From positions 1,550,001 through 1,614,000 of the forward strand of contig NZ_CP136693.1 in NCBI RefSeq assembly GCF_032922745.1: 64,000 nucleotides of DNA. Direction: 5' to 3'. The stretch is from Marinobacter salarius. Its GTDB lineage: Bacteria; Pseudomonadota; Gammaproteobacteria; Pseudomonadales; Oleiphilaceae. The notes below the pieces were generated by a model, which was given only the letters and a program-made list of their open reading frames with translations, had not been told where the DNA came from and made no database searches. Of the stretch, positions 17,093-25,422 are shown piece after piece (within the stretch, counting starts at the first letter, position 1; each line of letters opens with the position of its first letter). A program made the position numbers and the translations under genes.

Positions 17093-17159
17093 TACTACCA
17101 AGGGATGAGTTTTTCCCCTCTATCGAATCATTCACCTAACCGCTTTGGGGGTCTACATT
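17093..17159 (+). promoter_or_regulatory. Candidate activator-dependent exaC promoter
   Basis: TACTACCAAGG at 17093-17103, identical to the box upstream of exaB. A -10-like TACATT (17154-17159) starts 61 bases from the first base of the box, with TTCACC (17131-17136) as a weak -35 and a 17-base spacer. The start would lie about 54 bases upstream of the exaC ATG. Confidence 0.5.
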
Positions 17160-17219
17160 GAATAGGTAAACGCGCAAGGCCGCGTTGTCCTGCGACAAAC
17201 ACAACAAGAGGTCGAGACC

Positions 17220-18740
17220 ATGATCTACGCACAACCTGGTAAGGAAGGCTCCGTCGTCTCCTTCAAACCCCGTTATGAGAACTACATTGGCGGCGAGTGG
17301 GTCGCCCCGGTCAAGGGTCAGTATTTTGAGAACATCACGCCGGTGACCGGCGATGTCATCTGTGAAATTCCCCGCTCCTCGGCCGAAGATATTGATGTGG
17401 CTCTGGATGCCGCCCATAAGGCCGCGCCATCCTGGGGAAAGACGTCGACCACCGAGCGCTCCAATATCCTGCTGAAAATTGCCGACCGTATCGAGCAGAA
17501 CGTTGAAATGCTGTCGGTCGCCGAAACCTGGGATAACGGCAAAGCCGTTCGCGAGACGTTGAACGCCGACATTCCTTTGGCGGTTGACCACTTCCGTTAC
17601 TTTGCCGGTTGTATCCGTGCCCAGGAAGATACGTCCAGCGCCATCGACAACAATACCGTGGCCTATCATTACCATGAGCCGCTGGGTGTTGTGGGCCAGA
17701 TCATTCCCTGGAACTTCCCTTTGCTGATGGCTGTGTGGAAGCTGGCGCCCTGCCTGGCGGCTGGTAACTGCACGGTGATGAAGCCGGCAGAGCAGACGCC
17801 CGCCAGTATCCTGATCCTGATGGATCTGATTGGCGACCTACTGCCACCGGGCGTGGTTAACATCGTCAACGGCTACGGCATTGAAGCAGGTCAGGCACTG
17901 GCCAGCAGCAAGCGTATTGCCAAGATCGCCTTCACCGGCTCTACACCGGTGGGTTCCCACATTCTCAAGTGCGCGGCCGAGAATATTATTCCGTCCACGG
18001 TGGAGCTGGGTGGTAAGTCCCCCAATATCTATTTCTCCGATGTGATGAAAGCCGAGCCCGAGTTTATCGACAAGTGTGTGGAAGGCCTGGTGCTGGCGTT
18101 CTTCAACCAGGGTGAGGTCTGTACCTGTCCGTCCCGTGCGCTGGTACAGGAAGACATGTACGACGAGTTCATGGCCAAGGTTGTTGAACGCACGAAGTCC
18201 ATCAAGCGTGGCAACCCGCTCGATACCGATGTGCAGGTCGGCGCTCAGGCCAGCAAGGAGCAGTTCGACAAGATCATGTCCTACCTCGAAATCGGCAAGC
18301 AGGAAGGCGCGGAAGTGCTGACCGGCGGTGGCCGTGAGGAAATGGACGATGCCTATAACAATGGCTTCTACGTTCAGCCCACGCTGTTCAAAGGCAAGAA
18401 CAACATGCGTGTGTTCCAGGAGGAAATCTTTGGTCCGGTGGTGGGTGTAACCACCTTCAAGGACGAGGAAGAAGCCCTGGCCATCGCCAACGACACTGAG
18501 TTCGGTCTGGGTGCCGGCCTCTGGACCCGCGACATCAACCGTGCCTATCGCATGGGCCGCGCCATCCAGGCAGGCCGCGTATGGACCAACTGTTATCACC
18601 AGTACCCAGCGCACGCTGCCTTCGGTGGTTACAAGAAGTCCGGTGTTGGCCGCGAGAACCACAAGATGGCGCTGGATCATTACCAGCAGACCAAGAACCT
18701 GCTGGTCAGCTACGACATCAACCCGCTGGGATTCTTCTAA
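17220..18740 (+). CDS. exaC: NAD-dependent aldehyde dehydrogenase (ExaC/PedI)
   Basis: 506 aa cytosolic aldehyde dehydrogenase that converts the acetaldehyde made by the quinoproteins to acetate. Start ATG 17220 follows AAGAGGT. Catalytic residues are Glu262 in 'VELGGKSP' and Cys301 in 'NQGEVCTCPSR'; cofactor motifs 'IIPWNFPLLM' and 'FTGSTPVG' are present. Length and sequence match the acetaldehyde dehydrogenases of Pseudomonas exa clusters. It has its own promoter after a terminator. Confidence 0.92.
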   Translation: MIYAQPGKEGSVVSFKPRYENYIGGEWVAPVKGQYFENITPVTGDVICEIPRSSAEDIDVALDAAHKAAPSWGKTSTTERSNILLKIADRIEQNVEMLSVAETWDNGKAVRETLNADIPLAVDHFRYFAGCIRAQEDTSSAIDNNTVAYHYHEPLGVVGQIIPWNFPLLMAVWKLAPCLAAGNCTVMKPAEQTPASILILMDLIGDLLPPGVVNIVNGYGIEAGQALASSKRIAKIAFTGSTPVGSHILKCAAENIIPSTVELGGKSPNIYFSDVMKAEPEFIDKCVEGLVLAFFNQGEVCTCPSRALVQEDMYDEFMAKVVERTKSIKRGNPLDTDVQVGAQASKEQFDKIMSYLEIGKQEGAEVLTGGGREEMDDAYNNGFYVQPTLFKGKNNMRVFQEEIFGPVVGVTTFKDEEEALAIANDTEFGLGAGLWTRDINRAYRMGRAIQAGRVWTNCYHQYPAHAAFGGYKKSGVGRENHKMALDHYQQTKNLLVSYDINPLGFF

Positions 18741-19104
18741 GCCCGCCAATGACTGTAGTGCCCGGGCCCTCCCACACAGGCCCGGTGGCGAGTCAGCACA
18801 TGGATGTGCACATTCCTTCCCGGTGTCTGACCGGGGCGCATCTCTACCGGGTTGTAGTTGACTGGTGGGGATGGATGGGTCTTCCTGCCAGTTTTAGGTC
18901 CTTCCCAGGGCCTTTTTTTGTGTCTGAGCCGGTGCTCACCGGAATGGGCCGAAAGGATGAGTTTCGCGGCCTGGATCGAGCGGAAATCAGTGCCAAAGTA
19001 CCATATTGGCCTTTTCGGGGACTGGGTAGGATTGAGAGTGAGTTACCGGGCAACCGGTTAACGGATCCTCAATGCCACAACAATCATCACAAGAGGTAAG
19101 CGTT
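18741..19104. promoter_or_regulatory. exaC-pqqA intergenic region (364 bases without a gene)
   Basis: After exaC there is a GC-rich stretch and a rho-independent terminator at 18896-18919. The remaining ~185 bases must hold the pqqA promoter and leader. TAGGAT at 19026-19031 is a possible -10, without a convincing -35. A Shine-Dalgarno AAGAGGT lies just before pqqA. No coding sequence is supported. Confidence 0.6.
18896..18919 (+). terminator. Rho-independent terminator of exaC
   Basis: AGGTCC pairs with GGGCCT (one G-T pair) around a 6-base loop and is followed by seven T. The stem is short but the U-run is good. Confidence 0.65.
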
Positions 19105-19176
19105 ATGTGGACCAAACCAGCCTATGAAGACCTGCGGATCGGCTTCGAAGTCACCATGTACTTCGCCAACCGCTGA
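19105..19176 (+). CDS. pqqA: PqqA, precursor peptide of PQQ
   Basis: 23-residue peptide. It ends in 'GFEVTMYFANR', with the conserved Glu15 and Tyr19 (E-x3-Y) that PqqE cross-links to build PQQ. Start ATG 19105 is preceded by AAGAGGT at 19091-19097. It is followed by a strong hairpin before pqqB, so it is probably made in excess over the biosynthetic enzymes. Confidence 0.95.
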   Translation: MWTKPAYEDLRIGFEVTMYFANR

Positions 19177-19181
19177 GAAGT

Positions 19182-19211
19182 AATGGCCAGCCTCGTGCGC
19201 TGGCCATTTTG
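19182..19211 (+). terminator. Hairpin between pqqA and pqqB (partial terminator)
   Basis: AATGGCCAGC (19182-19191) and GCTGGCCATT (19199-19208) form a perfect 10-bp stem with a 7-base loop, followed by TT then G. It lies 5 bases after the pqqA stop. The position suggests a leaky terminator or mRNA-end stabiliser giving high pqqA over pqqB-E. Confidence 0.75.
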
Positions 19212-19228
19212 CTTCTGGAGTTTCTGTC

Positions 19229-20158
19229 ATGCAGATTCGTATCCTCGGTTCCGCCGCCGGCGGAGGGTTTCCCCAATGGAACTGCAATTGCGCCAACTGT
19301 GATGGCTTCCGCAAAGGTACCCTGAACGCCAGCGCACGTACCCAGTCGTCCATAGCAATCAGCGAAGACGGCGTGCACTGGATTCTCTGTAACGCCTCTC
19401 CTGACATTCGTGCTCAACTTGCAAGCTTTGATGCCATGCAGCCGGCGCGTGCGCTTCGGGATACCGGAATTAACGCGGTGTTGCTGTGCGACAGCCAGGT
19501 GGATCACACCACCGGTTTGCTGATGTTGCGCGAGGGGTTGCCCCTGGACGTGTGGTGTACCGCCCAGGTTCATGAAGATCTGAGCAGCGGCTTTCCACTG
19601 TTTCGCATGCTCACCCATTGGAACGGTGGCCCCCAGTGGCATGAAGTACCCTGTACCGACCAACAGTCTTTTTCCATTCCCTGCGCCCCGGCGTTGCGGT
19701 TGACGGCCATTCCGTTACTCAGTAATGCGCCGCCGTATTCACCGCGCAGGAATAATCCCCACCCGGGTGACAACATTGGGCTTTTCATAGAAGACACCCG
19801 CAGTGGTGAAACCGTCATGTACGCCCCGGGGCTCGGGCAGCCCGATGAGCAGATTCTGCAGTGGATGCGCAAAGCCGACACGCTGCTGGTGGATGGTACC
19901 GTTTGGCGCGACGATGAAATGTTGCGCTGCGAGGTGGGTACCCGCACCGGCCAGGAAATGGGGCATCTTGCCCAGAGTGGCCCCGGCGGCATGATCGACG
20001 TGCTGGATGCCATGCCAGCGCGCAGGAAAATTCTTATCCATATCAACAATACCAACCCGATCCTGGACGAGGATTCGCCTGAACGGGCCCTGCTGACCAG
20101 GCATGGCATTGAGGTGTCGTTTGACGGCATGCATCTGCATATGGAGGTGCCCCTGTGA
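19229..20158 (+). CDS. pqqB: PqqB, metallo-beta-lactamase-fold PQQ biosynthesis protein
   Basis: 309 aa metal-dependent hydroxylase acting on the cross-linked Glu-Tyr product in PQQ synthesis. It begins 'MQIRILGSAAGGGFPQWNC', diagnostic for PqqB, with the 'CNCANC' cysteines (about 19-24) and the metal-site region 'DSQVDHTTGL' (about 91-100). Its stop overlaps the pqqC GTG by 4 bases. Confidence 0.95.
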   Translation: MQIRILGSAAGGGFPQWNCNCANCDGFRKGTLNASARTQSSIAISEDGVHWILCNASPDIRAQLASFDAMQPARALRDTGINAVLLCDSQVDHTTGLLMLREGLPLDVWCTAQVHEDLSSGFPLFRMLTHWNGGPQWHEVPCTDQQSFSIPCAPALRLTAIPLLSNAPPYSPRRNNPHPGDNIGLFIEDTRSGETVMYAPGLGQPDEQILQWMRKADTLLVDGTVWRDDEMLRCEVGTRTGQEMGHLAQSGPGGMIDVLDAMPARRKILIHINNTNPILDEDSPERALLTRHGIEVSFDGMHLHMEVPL

Positions 20159-20910
20159 ACGCAATCGCTACAACCGTCATGAATCGCGGGGATTTTGAGC
20201 AGGCCCTGCGGGCAAAAGGCCAGTACTATCACATCCACCATCCGTACCATAAAGCCATGTACGGCGGTGACTGCACCCCGGAGCAGATTCGTGGCTGGGT
20301 CGCCAACCGTTACTACTATCAGATCAACATCCCCCGCAAGGACGCGGCGATCATGGCCAACTGCCCGGATGCCTCGGTGCGCCGGTTGTGGCTCCAAAGA
20401 GTACTGGATCACGATGGCCACAGTGACGACGAAGGCGGTATCGAGGCCTGGCTGAGTCTGGCGGAAGCCGTAGGGTTAACTCGGGACGAGGTCATCGACC
20501 AGCGCCACGTGTTGCCGGGTGTGCGGTTTGCGGTTGATGCGTACCTGAACTTTGCCCGACGGGCGACCTGGCAGGAAGCGGCCTGTTCCTCCCTGACGGA
20601 ACTGTTTGCGCCGGAGATTCACCAGTCCCGGCTCGATAGCTGGCCTCAGCACTATCCCTGGATCCAGACCGATGGTTATGGCTATTTCCGCAAGCGGTTG
20701 TCGGAGGCGCGCCGTGACGTGGAGCATGGTTTGACGATTACCCTGGATCACTTCACCACCGCGGCACAGCAGGCCCGTGCCCTGGAAATCCTTCAATTCA
20801 AACTGGATATCTTATGGTCTATGTTGGATGCCCTGACTATGGCTTATCAGCACCGCACGCCGCCGTACCACACCGTAACCAGCCAGCCAGTCTGGCACCG
20901 GGGGGTGTAG
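20155..20910 (+). CDS. pqqC: PqqC, pyrroloquinoline-quinone synthase
   Basis: 251 aa cofactor-free oxidase that performs the final ring closure and eight-electron oxidation to PQQ. GTG start at 20155 within GTGA. Hallmarks are 'YYHIHHPYHKAMYGG' (about residues 23-37), 'RYYYQINIPRKDA' and 'HDGHSDDEGG'. The alpha-helical TENA-like fold and length are normal. Confidence 0.95.
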   Translation: MNAIATTVMNRGDFEQALRAKGQYYHIHHPYHKAMYGGDCTPEQIRGWVANRYYYQINIPRKDAAIMANCPDASVRRLWLQRVLDHDGHSDDEGGIEAWLSLAEAVGLTRDEVIDQRHVLPGVRFAVDAYLNFARRATWQEAACSSLTELFAPEIHQSRLDSWPQHYPWIQTDGYGYFRKRLSEARRDVEHGLTITLDHFTTAAQQARALEILQFKLDILWSMLDALTMAYQHRTPPYHTVTSQPVWHRGV

Positions 20911-21185
20911 TGGTCACGCTCATGGAGCGCACCCCGCGCCTTCGCCCGGGGTTCCGTTTCCAGTGGGAGCCGGCCCAAAACGCCCATGTGCTGTTGTATC
21001 CCGAAGGTATGGTGCGGTTGAACGACAGTGCCGGGGCGGTGCTGAAGGAAGTGGATGGCCAGCGCACGGTGGCCGATATTGTCGCTATCCTGGAACAGCA
21101 GTTCCCCGATGCGGGATCCCTGGCAAACGATGTCAGTGATTTCCTCAAGGACGCCGAACAGCAGCACTGGATACTGTTTCCATGA
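20910..21185 (+). CDS. pqqD: PqqD, peptide chaperone for PqqA
   Basis: 91 aa from GTG 20910 (overlapping the pqqC stop as TAGTG) or 87 aa from ATG 20922; neither has a clear Shine-Dalgarno, though a G-run precedes the GTG. It binds PqqA and presents it to PqqE. Recognised by 'RTPRLRPGFRFQWEP', 'LLYPEGMVRLNDSAGAVL' and the C-terminal helix. Ends overlapping pqqE (ATGA). Confidence 0.92.
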   Translation: MVTLMERTPRLRPGFRFQWEPAQNAHVLLYPEGMVRLNDSAGAVLKEVDGQRTVADIVAILEQQFPDAGSLANDVSDFLKDAEQQHWILFP

Positions 21186-22336
21186 GTCAGCACGACACCA
21201 TGCCGGCGGGCGATCGCCCTGGTATTGGTCCGCCCCTATGGCTGCTGGCGGAACTGACCTACCGATGCCCGCTGCAATGCCCATATTGTTCCAACCCACT
21301 GGATTTTGCGCAGACCCAGCAGGAACTGACCACCGAAGAGTGGGTCAGGGTGCTGCGCCAGGGACGTGAGATGGGAGCCGCCCAACTGGGCTTTTCCGGC
21401 GGCGAACCGCTGGTGCGCCAGGACCTGCCGGAGCTGATCTCAGAGGCCAGGCATCTGGGCTATTACACCAATTTGATAACCTCCGGCCTGGGGCTCACCG
21501 AGGCCAAGGTAAACGCTTTCCGCGACGCCGGGCTGGACCATATCCAGGTCAGTTTCCAGGCCTCAGACCCGGAACTGAACAACGCCGTGGCCGGCTCACG
21601 CAAGGCTTTCGAGCAGAAGCTGGCCATGGCCCGTGCGGTAAAAGAGGCGGGTTACCCCATGGTGCTCAACTTCGTGATCCATCGCCACAACATCCATCAG
21701 ATGAACGACATAATCAGCCTCTGTGACCGTTTGGGAGCGGACTACGTGGAGCTGGCCACCTGCCAGTACTACGGTTGGGCCTTCGAGAACCGGGAGGGGC
21801 TGATGCCCTCCAGGGCGCAGTTGGAAAAGGCGGAGGCTGAGGTCAACCGCTATCGTCAACGTCTGGCAGACGACGGATCGGCGATGAAGCTGATCTTTGT
21901 CACACCGGACTATTACGAAGAGCGGCCAAAAGCTTGCATGAATGGGTGGGGCAGCCTGTTCCTCACCGTAGCGCCAGACGGCACCGCGTTGCCCTGCCAC
22001 AGTGCTCGCCTGTTGCCGATTGAGTTTCCCAATGTACGGGATTCCTCGCTACACTCCATCTGGTATGACAGCCCGGGTTTCAACCATTACCGGGGTGACA
22101 GCTGGATGCCAGAGCCGTGCCGGTCCTGCGACGAAAAAGGAAAGGATTTCGGCGGCTGCCGATGCCAGGCCTACCTGCTGACCGGTAATGCCGACAACGC
22201 CGACCCGGTTTGTAGTAAATCACCCCATCATGACCGCATCCTCGCCGCCCGCCAGGCGGCGGACCACGCCACCGCCGGGCTGGAGGAGCTGACCTATCGC
22301 AACACCAACAACTCCCGGTTGTTCTTCCGGAGCTGA
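21182..22336 (+). CDS. pqqE: PqqE, radical SAM enzyme cross-linking PqqA
   Basis: 384 aa. The radical SAM cluster is Cys29-x3-Cys33-x2-Cys36 ('CPLQCPYC'), followed by 'GFSGGEPLVR'. The C-terminal SPASM domain has the cysteines in 'KACMNGWG', 'LPCHSARLLP' and 'EPCRSCDEKGKDFGGCRC' for auxiliary clusters. It joins Glu15 and Tyr19 of PqqA. Translation is coupled to pqqD. Confidence 0.95.
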   Translation: MSQHDTMPAGDRPGIGPPLWLLAELTYRCPLQCPYCSNPLDFAQTQQELTTEEWVRVLRQGREMGAAQLGFSGGEPLVRQDLPELISEARHLGYYTNLITSGLGLTEAKVNAFRDAGLDHIQVSFQASDPELNNAVAGSRKAFEQKLAMARAVKEAGYPMVLNFVIHRHNIHQMNDIISLCDRLGADYVELATCQYYGWAFENREGLMPSRAQLEKAEAEVNRYRQRLADDGSAMKLIFVTPDYYEERPKACMNGWGSLFLTVAPDGTALPCHSARLLPIEFPNVRDSSLHSIWYDSPGFNHYRGDSWMPEPCRSCDEKGKDFGGCRCQAYLLTGNADNADPVCSKSPHHDRILAARQAADHATAGLEELTYRNTNNSRLFFRS

Positions 22337-22409
22337 TGCCTGGAATCGGCCCCGATCTCCGTCGCTCTCAGCTGAACGGGCTTCTGCGGCGTTTACCCAG
22401 CGAGGATGG

Positions 22410-24200
22410 GTGGCTGCCAGTCAGGCCGGTGTATTCTGGCTGGAGTTCGACCCTGACAGCGGTCACAACCTGCTCCGAAAAATGGGTAACGAGAGCCCTC
22501 AATGGGCTTCTCCTCCGACTTTTGGTATTCGCAGTCAGGTCAATGGTTACGGCGGAGGTGCGCTGTGCGCCGGGCACGACACGGTGTACGCAGTTGAGGC
22601 ATCCCAACAGCAGATCCATCGTATCGATCCTGTTACGGGCGCCACAAACGCCGTAACACAGGATACGGGCGCCAGCTTCGGTGGGCTGGTATGGGACTCG
22701 CTTCATCACCGCACCCTGGCCGTACGTGAACGTTCGGGTTGTCAGCAGTTGGTGGCGGTTCGAGACTACAACGAGATTGTGCCCCTGCACGACAGCGAGG
22801 ATTTTTACAGCGCACCGGCGCTCTCCGCCAGCGGTGAACGCATGGCATGGGTTTGTTGGTCGTTACCGGATATGCCCTGGGTGAGATCCGTTCTGTGGAC
22901 CGCGGATGTTAATGAAGACGGTATGTTGGTTCGCGCCCGTTGTTGGCCCACATCACAAGAAGGCAGCGTGCAGCAGCCTGTGTTCGATGGTGAAACGCTG
23001 TACGTGCTGTCGGACCACGAAGGATGGTGGCAGACCTGGTGCGTTTCATGGCCAGATGAACAGGCCAAATGGACTTGTCTGGACTCGACAGCAGCGGATC
23101 ACGCGAGCGCCCCCTGGCAATTGGGCGAACGCCATTTTTGCCCGTTGGGGCAGGGTGGTTGGGCCTGGGCACGCTACGTAAATGGGGTTGGGGAGCTATG
23201 GCTGAAGCGTTCCGCCGGTTCATCGCCCGCGAGAGTTGCGCCGGACTTCAACGACTTTCGGCATATGACGGCCTCCGATGGCCAGCTTTATTGTATTGCC
23301 CGATCGGCAACCCGGCTCGACTCGGTATTGGCGGTGGATCTGGCAACCAAGCGGGTCCGCCTGCTAGCCGGGGGCGAAGCGCCGTTCGCTGATACGCCTA
23401 TCGTTGCGCCAGCGCCTTTCAAGATGCCGCCATCGAATGGGGGGCAGGAGGAGATGGGTGGGTTCTGGTATCCGCCCGTCGGTGGCTCGTCTGAAAACAA
23501 CCCACCGCCATTGATCCTGATCGCTCACGGTGGGCCCACGTCGACGGCCTGGCCGGTCTTCAATCCGCAGGTCCAGTTCTGGTGCCACCATGGCTTTGCG
23601 GTCGCCGATGTCAATTATCGCGGCAGCGCGGGATTTGGCCGCCGCTTTCGCATGGCACTCGCTGGCAACTGGGGCCAGTCCGATGTGGAGGACATGGAGC
23701 GGGCAGCGGACCACCTGGTAGCCACTGGCCGGGCAGACGCCAGCCGGCTGTTTGTACAGGGCCGTAGCTCTGGTGGATATACCGCGTTGATGGCGATGAT
23801 TCGCAGTACACGATTCCGGGCCGGAGCGAGCCTGTTTGGTGTTAGCGATCCGGCCCGTCTGAGGGAGGTGACGCACCGATTCGAGTCAGGCTACCTGGAC
23901 TGGCTGTTGGGTGCGCCGAGTGATTATCCTGAGCGCTGGCATAAGCGCACACCCGTTCAGCAGGCGCATCGCATCCGGAGGCCGATGATCTTTTTTCAGG
24001 GTGGCCAGGATCGTGTGGTCGTGCCCGAGCAGACCCGGGAAATGGTACGAGTTCTGGAGCAGAACGCGCAGCCAGTGGAGCTCTGGTGGTTTGAGGATGA
24101 AGGGCACGGTTTCCGGCAGCGGAAAAACCAGGTCGCCCTGTTGGAAAACCTGCTCACTTTCTACTGTCGAAATAGCCAAAAGTGGAATGATGGCGGGTAA
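22410..24200 (+). CDS. pqqH: PqqH-type prolyl oligopeptidase (S9), start codon apparently damaged
   Basis: At least 596 aa. An N-terminal propeller is followed by an alpha/beta hydrolase with Ser453 in 'GRSSGG', Asp534 in 'GGQDRVVVP' and His566 in 'EGHGF' (numbered from GTG 22410). In Pseudomonas aeruginosa an S9 peptidase gene (pqqH) follows pqqE, then ercA and ercS, exactly as here; it may process the PQQ precursor. The first in-frame start is GTG 22410, but the same frame continues upstream to 22338 with a family-like N-terminus ('AWNRPRSPSLSAERASAAF'), while the ATG at 22336 that overlaps the pqqE stop is one base out of frame. A missing base next to that ATG is suspected. Confidence 0.8.
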   Translation: MAASQAGVFWLEFDPDSGHNLLRKMGNESPQWASPPTFGIRSQVNGYGGGALCAGHDTVYAVEASQQQIHRIDPVTGATNAVTQDTGASFGGLVWDSLHHRTLAVRERSGCQQLVAVRDYNEIVPLHDSEDFYSAPALSASGERMAWVCWSLPDMPWVRSVLWTADVNEDGMLVRARCWPTSQEGSVQQPVFDGETLYVLSDHEGWWQTWCVSWPDEQAKWTCLDSTAADHASAPWQLGERHFCPLGQGGWAWARYVNGVGELWLKRSAGSSPARVAPDFNDFRHMTASDGQLYCIARSATRLDSVLAVDLATKRVRLLAGGEAPFADTPIVAPAPFKMPPSNGGQEEMGGFWYPPVGGSSENNPPPLILIAHGGPTSTAWPVFNPQVQFWCHHGFAVADVNYRGSAGFGRRFRMALAGNWGQSDVEDMERAADHLVATGRADASRLFVQGRSSGGYTALMAMIRSTRFRAGASLFGVSDPARLREVTHRFESGYLDWLLGAPSDYPERWHKRTPVQQAHRIRRPMIFFQGGQDRVVVPEQTREMVRVLEQNAQPVELWWFEDEGHGFRQRKNQVALLENLLTFYCRNSQKWNDGG

Positions 24201-24258
24201 CGCTTAAGGTAAACTCAGGGTCTATACAATAACAACAGCAACACTGAAGAGAGCGCCC

Positions 24259-25422
24259 ATGAGCTACGACATTTCTGCCCTGCGCAAGTTTGTGTCCCCC
24301 GAGATTGTCTTTGGTGCCGGCTCACGCAAGGCGGTAGCCAACTTCGCCAGCAACGTTGGTGCCCGCCACGTGTTCCTGGTGTCGGACCCAGGTGTGGAGA
24401 AGGCTGGCTGGGTTGCAGAGATCATGGACATCCTGGTGACAGCCGGGCTTCGTGTCACTGTTTTTACCGGTGTTTCTGCCAATCCGAAAGTGGATGAAGT
24501 CATGGCCGGGGCAGAGCTGTACAAATCCAATGAGTGTGACGTCATTGTCGCCATTGGTGGCGGCAGCCCCATGGACTGCGCCAAGGGCATCGGCATCGTC
24601 AGCGCCCATGGCCGGAACATTCTCGAGTTTGAGGGTGTGGACACCATTACCTCGCCGTCGCCGCCAATGATCCTGATCCCTACCACGGCCGGCACGTCCG
24701 CCGATGTGTCCCAGTTCGCGATCATTTCCGACCCGGACCGACGCTTCAAGTTCTCCATAATCAGCAAGGCGGTAGTGCCGGATGTATCGCTGATCGACCC
24801 GGAAGTGACGGAAACCATGGACGCCTACCTGACGGCCTGTACCGGGGTGGATGCCATGGTGCATGCTATTGAGGCCTATGTGTCCACAGGTAGTGGGCCG
24901 CTCACTGATACCAACGCCCTGGAAGCGATTCGGCTGATCAATCGCCATCTGGAACCGCTGGTCTTGAACACCGCCAACGTGCACTTGCGGGAGCAGATCA
25001 TGCTGGCCTCCATGCAGGCCGGCCTGGCGTTTTCCAATGCCATTCTGGGGGCGGTGCATGCCATGTCCCATAGTCTGGGCGGGTACCTTGATTTGCCCCA
25101 CGGACTTTGCAACGCCTTGCTGCTGGAACACGTTGTGGCCTACAACTACACCTCGGCCGAGGATCGATTCCGGCGGGTGGCGGAGGCCATGGATATCGAC
25201 ACCCGCGGCATGTCGAAACCGGTGATCAAACAGCGCCTGATGGGGCGAATCATCACGTTGAAACAGGCCGTGGGGCTGGAGGCCAAACTTGGCAAACTGG
25301 GCGTGACCACATCTGACATCCCTTACCTGTCGGGCTTCGCGCTGCAGGACCCATGCATCCTGACCAATCCCCGCAAGTCCTCACGCCGTGACGTCGAAGT
25401 TGTTTATGAAGAAGCCCTCTGA
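24259..25422 (+). CDS. ercA: Iron-containing alcohol dehydrogenase ErcA
   Basis: 387 aa group III (Fe-type) alcohol dehydrogenase. Nucleotide-binding 'AIGGGSPMDCAKGIG' (about 95-109), then 'PTTAGTSADVS', and metal-ligand region 'GAVHAMSHSLGG...LPHG' (His in about 262-284). In P. aeruginosa ErcA belongs to the ethanol-oxidation regulatory cascade with the kinase ErcS, encoded next to it here with a 17-base overlap. Its enzymatic substrate is unknown. A TATACAAT-like -10 lies about 35 bases upstream. Confidence 0.85.
   Translation: MSYDISALRKFVSPEIVFGAGSRKAVANFASNVGARHVFLVSDPGVEKAGWVAEIMDILVTAGLRVTVFTGVSANPKVDEVMAGAELYKSNECDVIVAIGGGSPMDCAKGIGIVSAHGRNILEFEGVDTITSPSPPMILIPTTAGTSADVSQFAIISDPDRRFKFSIISKAVVPDVSLIDPEVTETMDAYLTACTGVDAMVHAIEAYVSTGSGPLTDTNALEAIRLINRHLEPLVLNTANVHLREQIMLASMQAGLAFSNAILGAVHAMSHSLGGYLDLPHGLCNALLLEHVVAYNYTSAEDRFRRVAEAMDIDTRGMSKPVIKQRLMGRIITLKQAVGLEAKLGKLGVTTSDIPYLSGFALQDPCILTNPRKSSRRDVEVVYEEAL

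Noticed and set aside
16098..18749. Long minus-strand frames across the lanthanide-type dehydrogenase and exaC
   Set aside because: Shadow frames from GC-rich third positions; both plus-strand genes are unambiguous.
17103..18964. GGATGAGTTT shared upstream of exaC (17103) and pqqA (18955)
   Set aside because: Ten bases shared, but different distance and no matching promoter elements; possible chance.
22336..22656. 106-codon frame starting at the ATG overlapping the pqqE stop
   Set aside because: Sequence is not protein-like and lies in another frame from PqqH; treated as evidence of a damaged start, not a gene.
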